The notes under the pieces were generated by a model that was not told the DNA's origin, made no database searches, and saw nothing but the letters and a program-made list of their open reading frames with translations. DNA of 7,873 bases from CAZRGV01 sp964599655. GTDB lineage: Bacteria; Planctomycetota; Planctomycetia; Isosphaerales; Isosphaeraceae. Both the position numbers and the translations under genes were made by a program. Below are positions 5,141 to 7,873 of this stretch, in pieces (the stretch's first letter is position 1; each line of letters starts with the position of its first letter). The stretch covers positions 1 through 7,873 of the forward strand of contig CAZRGV010000220.1 in NCBI GenBank assembly GCA_964599655.1, read 5' to 3'.

Positions 5141-6694
5141 TCATGGACGGCCTCGCGTTCGCGAGGAGGCGAGGGAACTCCAGAGGCGGCGTCCCTGGCG
5201 GCCGACCTGCGAGAAGAATCGGCCGGCCTTGGATCGCGTCGCGTGGCGGTGGAAATGACGGATCAAGCCCGCGCGCTCAGCTCGATGAAGCAAGGGAGCC
5301 AGCTCGGGCAAGAGCCGGTCGGACACGCCGATGGGCGGGGTCGAGCCCAGTCCGACGGGGACGATGTCGTGGAAACCCGGCGGCAGGACGGCTCGCAGGT
5401 CGTTGATGCGGGCTTGCACCGCCGCGTCTCGGGCGGATCGCGAGACGAAGGCCCGGCCACCGGATCCGGGTGCCTCGACCTCGCCCGTCATCTCCGGCCG
5501 GTCGGTCTTGGTTAGCACGGCCAACGCGGGCGGAATCTCGCGTTCGGGCGTTTTCTCGAACCACTCGAGCCAGGCCTCGGCGAACCGGGCGTCGGCCGCG
5601 AAATCGACGCGGGTTCCGTCGACGACCAGAAGCAGCAGATCGGCCTCGACGGCCTGCGCGACGGCATCGCGCCTGGTGTAGCGGTCGCGAGCGACTTCCG
5701 ACTCGTGCACGGTGTAGCTCTCGACCTCGACCAGTTTCGCCGAGTTGAGCAGGTCGGCCAGTTGCTCGTCGAATCCTCCCTCCGCGAGCCGCTTTCGCAC
5801 CGGTTCGAGATCGCCCGCGCGGGCCTGCTCGAGCGCGGCGATCAGGGCCGATTTGCCTGAGTCGCGGGCTCCCGCCACGGCGATGACCAGCGGAGCCGCT
5901 TCGGTTCCGACTTCGGGCGGCAGATGCGCCTTCCGGGTCAAGCGGCGATACTGGTCGGCTCCGATCGAGAGCCGGTGGCTGTAGAGCTCGATCAGGTGGG
6001 TTCCCAGCCGGTTGACGTACGCCCGGAAGAACCATCGCAGCACGTTTTGCTGCATGCTCTTCCAGGCGGGCGCGACCATGAGCTTCTGAGTGCTCAGCCG
6101 CATGAGGCCAGCGGTCGGCTGAAAGAACGGCAGCAAGTAGCCGTAGATTTCATTGGCCTTAGAGAGATAGCCCGCCGCCTGGACGGCCTTTTTCCAGTGG
6201 GCCGGTGTCACCATGTCGCCACCGGGGACCTCCCGGCAGAGCCCCACGAGATCCTCGGCGGCCAGTTCCAGGGCGGTGAGGATCTCGATGACCGGCACGT
6301 GCTCGATCGGGTCGGTCGTGTTGGGATGATAGTGCCTGGCCAGACGCTCGGCCATCCGGCGGCCGGTATCGATGTAGAGGTCGGCCGTCGTGAGCTGGCT
6401 CATCGTGACCTGGTCGGCGAGTTCGGCCTCGTTCTGGACGAGTTCCCAGGCCTTGCGATCCTGAGGACCGAACGTGCGAGGGGCGTCCCAGTCGATGGGC
6501 GGCAAGACGGGTCGGGCCGACTTGGTCCACCGGGCCGAGAGCAGGCCGAAGATCACGCCCGAGGCGAGCCAGATCATGAATGCGTAGAGACCCCAGCCCC
6601 GCTGCATCAACCAGAGCGATCCCAGCCCGATGTAAACGGCCGGCGGCCCGATCAGCAGGATCGCAAGCACCCAGAATCGCCAGTTCCTGAGCAC
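5141..6694 (-). CDS. Membrane-anchored P-loop GTPase-like protein
   Basis: A 517-residue protein. Two N-terminal membrane helices (about 7-27 and 34-54) are followed by a long helical region (about 75-255) that I do not recognise. The P-loop domain starts near 268 with Walker A GARDSGKS (275-282). LLLLVVDG (353-360) and TKTD (395-398, in place of NKxD) fit the late strands and G4 of a TRAFAC-type GTPase. Where DxxG (G3) should lie, before VVDG, there is VEVESYTV (322-329), so the canonical G3 is missing and hydrolysis may be altered. The C-terminus is basic. The start is a GTG at 6694 with AAGGG about 9 nt upstream; the membrane helix begins right after it. It lies between two groups of small membrane proteins on the same strand, but no sigma-54 element was found in its own 233-bp upstream gap. 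GTPases with membrane anchors of this general kind are widespread and poorly characterised. Confidence 0.8.
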   Translation of the reverse strand: MLRNWRFWVLAILLIGPPAVYIGLGSLWLMQRGWGLYAFMIWLASGVIFGLLSARWTKSARPVLPPIDWDAPRTFGPQDRKAWELVQNEAELADQVTMSQLTTADLYIDTGRRMAERLARHYHPNTTDPIEHVPVIEILTALELAAEDLVGLCREVPGGDMVTPAHWKKAVQAAGYLSKANEIYGYLLPFFQPTAGLMRLSTQKLMVAPAWKSMQQNVLRWFFRAYVNRLGTHLIELYSHRLSIGADQYRRLTRKAHLPPEVGTEAAPLVIAVAGARDSGKSALIAALEQARAGDLEPVRKRLAEGGFDEQLADLLNSAKLVEVESYTVHESEVARDRYTRRDAVAQAVEADLLLLVVDGTRVDFAADARFAEAWLEWFEKTPEREIPPALAVLTKTDRPEMTGEVEAPGSGGRAFVSRSARDAAVQARINDLRAVLPPGFHDIVPVGLGSTPPIGVSDRLLPELAPLLHRAERAGLIRHFHRHATRSKAGRFFSQVGRQGRRLWSSLASSRTRGRP

Positions 6695-6820
6695 GTTTGG
6701 AAACCCTTCTCACGTGGCGTTCGTCGTACCGGCTTACCCTGAACAACTTACCCCGAAGAATAGGACGGCCGCCCTCCTCGGTCTCTCGCCGGTTCGGCCA
6801 TTTCCCCTCCTCAGTCTAAT

Positions 6821-6875
6821 CGAAACGCGAAAGGCCGCGCCCGGAATCTCTCCAGGAACGGCCTTGCGGGTTTCG
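6821..6875 (-). terminator. Long inverted repeat between two minus-strand genes
   Basis: Arms 6821-6837 and 6859-6875 pair at 15 of 17 positions around a 21-nt loop that can itself pair in part (GGA with TCC). It lies 53 nt after the stop of the glycine-zipper gene (6928). With no strong T tract on the minus strand, it may be a terminator or an mRNA processing/stability hairpin. The rest of the 6695-6927 gap shows no further gene or clear promoter. Confidence 0.45.
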
Positions 6876-6927
6876 GGTGTCCGACGTCGCGGACGCGAGG
6901 TCGAAAGGTCCGAGGCATGGAACCTGG

Positions 6928-7305
6928 TCAATGGCCCGGCATGGATCGGGCGAGGGCCTCGGGCAGGTGGCGAGCCCGCTCGGGCAAGCGCCGCAGGGCT
7001 TCGGGGACGTACGGATCGAACCAGGACGCATGCTCCGCCTCGGTGAGTAACTGGCTCAAGAGCATTCCCAGGCCGAACCCGACGCCGAAGCCGATCAGAA
7101 CCGATGAGCCAGGGTGGCGCGTGATCATGCGTCGAGTTCCACGATACCCTTGGGCCAGAGCCTCCCCCACCGACTCGACCCCCTGCTCCACGCGGTTCGC
7201 GCCTTCCCTGACGGTCCGGCCGATGGGTCGAGTCCAATGTTCGCTCGAACCGCCCGAGCCACCGTTGTTCCCGCCACGCGTTTGGTTTCGTCTGTCGCTG
7301 GGCAT
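6928..7305 (-). CDS. Glycine-zipper, YqjD-like single-helix membrane protein
   Basis: A 125-residue protein. A Gly/Asn/Ser-rich, disordered-looking N-terminus (1-21) is followed by an amphipathic helix (about 31-52, TVREGANRVEQGVESVGEAL). A membrane helix (about 64-87) contains the glycine zipper GFGVGFGLG (72-80). After it comes an acidic/basic tail (about 96-120) with two PEAL copies (101-104 and 115-118). The order helix, RHP, glycine-rich membrane helix recalls the DUF883/YqjD family, but the roughly 38-residue tail beyond the membrane is not typical. The ATG at 7305 is chosen for GGGAG 9 nt upstream; the open frame continues to 7389, but a sigma-54 promoter (7385-7400) would start transcription near 7374, within that extension. 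No close homologue is recognised. It may be a second, separately promoted member of the same membrane-protein group as 4095-4861. Confidence 0.75.
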   Translation of the reverse strand: MPSDRRNQTRGGNNGGSGGSSEHWTRPIGRTVREGANRVEQGVESVGEALAQGYRGTRRMITRHPGSSVLIGFGVGFGLGMLLSQLLTEAEHASWFDPYVPEALRRLPERARHLPEALARSMPGH

Positions 7306-7384
7306 CTTGTGGTTCTCCCGGAATTCCTGGCGATTGGAAGGGCAGGTCCCGAGCAGGACCCGATGGTCTCTCAAAACCCGCACC

Positions 7385-7400
7385 TGCAATGGCTATGCCG
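7385..7400 (-). promoter_or_regulatory. Sigma-54 promoter of the glycine-zipper gene
   Basis: On the minus strand the sequence is CGGCATAGCCATTGCA. It fits TGGCAYR-N4-TTGCW except for the first base (C), with exact 10-bp GG-GC spacing. The predicted start is near 7374, giving a leader of about 69 nt to the ATG at 7305. Confidence 0.7.
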
Positions 7401-7417
7401 CGAAAACGAACCGGCCT

Positions 7418-7433
7418 GAGCAAGCGCTTGCTC
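7418..7433. promoter_or_regulatory. Perfect 16-bp palindrome, GAGCA-N6-TGCTC type
   Basis: GAGCAAGC (7418-7425) and GCTTGCTC (7426-7433) are perfect inverted halves. The outer arms and spacing equal those at 5015-5030. The centre is about 52 bp upstream of the predicted start at 7374, closer than usual for a sigma-54 activator site, so a repressor or another factor is also possible. Confidence 0.45.
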
Positions 7434-7464
7434 GCCAGGGATGCAGCGGAACCGGGAAACGATC

Positions 7465-7475
7465 GGATTCTCACG
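7465..7475 (-). repeat. Inverted copy of the 11-bp motif at 1239-1249
   Basis: On the minus strand it reads CGTGAGAATCC, identical to 1239-1249. The centre is about 96 bp upstream of the predicted start at 7374. The shorter related copy at 5007-5014 is about 97 bp upstream of its promoter start, though in the opposite orientation. Confidence 0.3.
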
Positions 7476-7491
7476 CGAGCCGTAACGCGTG
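7472..7491. repeat. Inverted repeat CACGCG-N8-CGCGTG
   Basis: Perfect 6-bp arms around 8 bp. The centre is about 107 bp upstream of the start predicted from the 7385-7400 promoter and about 95 bp upstream of the TATAAC hexamer. It could be an operator for either direction. Confidence 0.35.
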
Positions 7492-7576
7492 TTTCTTAAC
7501 GACGGGACAGGGCGAGGAATCTCTCGATCTTTGGGACAGAAGGACAAAGATACTGGCACAAACGCCGAACGCTCGC

Positions 7577-7582
7577 TATAAC
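7577..7582 (+). promoter_or_regulatory. Possible -10 hexamer for the lipoprotein gene
   Basis: TATAAC stands out in GC-rich sequence about 92 bp before the ATG. No good -35 hexamer is seen 16-18 bp upstream (TGGCAC at 17 bp is poor), so this is a weak call. Confidence 0.3.
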
Positions 7583-7673
7583 TATCCTGCGGCCTGGGCC
7601 GGCCAACTTGTGCGGCTGGTTCCCGGAAGAATCCGATGTCCTCGAAAACGACAGACAGATCAGGACTTGCAAC

Positions 7674-7865
7674 ATGAAGCGTTTCTTCGTTCTCGCCCTT
7701 CTGATGGGCCTGTTCGCTGGATTCGTCGGCTGCGGCTCGGAAGAAGGCGCCGCTCCGAAGGAAGAACCCGCCGCCGGCGGTGCCGCTGAGCCCGCGCCCG
7801 CGCCTGCGGAAGGCGGCGCCGCTGAGCCCGCCCCGGCTGCCCCGACTGCGGAAGAAGCCAAGTGA
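7674..7865 (+). CDS. Small Ala/Pro/Glu-rich lipoprotein
   Basis: A 63-residue secreted lipoprotein. The signal peptide has basic K2R3, a hydrophobic core (FFVLALLMGLFAGFV, 4-18) and a lipobox ending FVGC, so Cys20 would be lipidated after cleavage by signal peptidase II. The mature part, about 44 residues, is low-complexity and acidic, with a 12-residue unit repeated in tandem (35-46 GGAAEPAPAPAE and 47-58 GGAAEPAPAAPT; 7776-7811 and 7812-7847). It looks like a disordered tether, and no fold or function can be named. The ATG at 7674 is chosen because the signal peptide starts there and AGGA (7662-7665) lies 8 nt upstream; the frame also opens further upstream at a TTG, which would bury the signal. 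It is divergent from the glycine-zipper membrane gene. Very small lipoproteins like this are common in planctomycetes and are usually annotated as hypothetical. Confidence 0.85.
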   Translation: MKRFFVLALLMGLFAGFVGCGSEEGAAPKEEPAAGGAAEPAPAPAEGGAAEPAPAAPTAEEAK

Positions 7866-7873
7866 TTCGATCG

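Larger units (their letters stand above)
7306..7673. other. Divergent intergenic region, glycine-zipper gene and lipoprotein gene
   Basis: 368 bp without a convincing gene. It holds the leader and sigma-54 promoter of the minus-strand gene, a perfect 16-bp palindrome (7418-7433), the shared 11-mer (7465-7475), a 6-8-6 inverted repeat (7472-7491) and a TATAAC hexamer (7577-7582) facing the lipoprotein gene. Nothing clear is seen in 7583-7661 other than leader. Confidence 0.6.

Noticed and set aside
5136..5151. TGGCATCATGGACGGC as a plus-strand sigma-54 promoter
   Set aside because: There is no TTGC at -12 and no plus-strand gene follows.
7306..7389. N-terminal extension of the glycine-zipper protein to 7389
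   Set aside because: The predicted transcription start (about 7374) lies inside it, and the ATG at 7305 has a good ribosome site. The extension lacks conserved features.
7554..7569. TGGCACAAACGCCGAA as a sigma-54 promoter for the lipoprotein gene
   Set aside because: The -24 half is good, but the -12 half (CCGA) does not match TTGC.
1..7873. CRISPR array, tRNA, rRNA, transposase or insertion sequence
   Set aside because: No regularly spaced repeats, tRNA hallmarks, transposase-like frames or terminal repeats with target duplication were seen.

Overview
The window is GC-rich DNA with strong third-position GC bias and AGGA/GGAG-type ribosome sites. The gene content (an orphan-type histidine kinase, a sigma-54 activator, a CBS-pair protein, small YqjD/YqjE-like membrane proteins, a membrane-anchored GTPase-like protein and a tiny Ala/Pro/Glu-rich lipoprotein) suggests a planctomycete, perhaps of the Isosphaeraceae. 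The taxon is inferred from style, not from a marker gene.

Layout. At 86-781 (minus) lies a very short, sensorless histidine kinase with a degenerate ATP site. It is preceded by a possible 99-residue small gene (788-1087, minus). A non-coding divergent region (1088-1590) follows. It carries two back-to-back -24/-12 (sigma-54) promoter candidates, a 7-6-7 palindrome between them, short direct repeats and a nested GGTGGGC/GCCCACC hairpin element. The NtrC-family response regulator is at 1591-2985 (plus), and a two-CBS-domain protein at 3092-3556 (plus) ends at a near-perfect 15-bp hairpin terminator. Convergent to it is a three-gene minus-strand operon (4861 down to 3643): a DUF3618/YqjD-like protein, a 70-residue YqjD-like tail protein and a YqjE/holin-X-like protein. 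Further along, all on minus, are a 517-residue membrane GTPase-like protein (5141-6694) and a glycine-zipper membrane protein (6928-7305). A small lipoprotein gene (7674-7865, plus) closes the window.

How the genes may work together. The main result is a set of sigma-54 promoter candidates with exact GG-N10-GC spacing in front of most transcription units: 4925-4940 (minus, complete match to TGGCACG-N4-TTGCW), 7385-7400 (minus), 1177-1192 (minus), and the weaker 1342-1357 (plus) and 3004-3019 (plus). For four of the five, the predicted start of transcription falls about 50-80 nt before a start codon, most of these with a good ribosome site. A sigma-54 activator is encoded in the middle. The simplest reading is a compact, self-contained sigma-54 regulon. 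In it the kinase and regulator control a CBS protein and a group of small membrane proteins resembling the E. coli stationary-phase YqjD/YqjE proteins. The individual genes belong to known or recognisable families; the regulatory unit is the part that may be undescribed.
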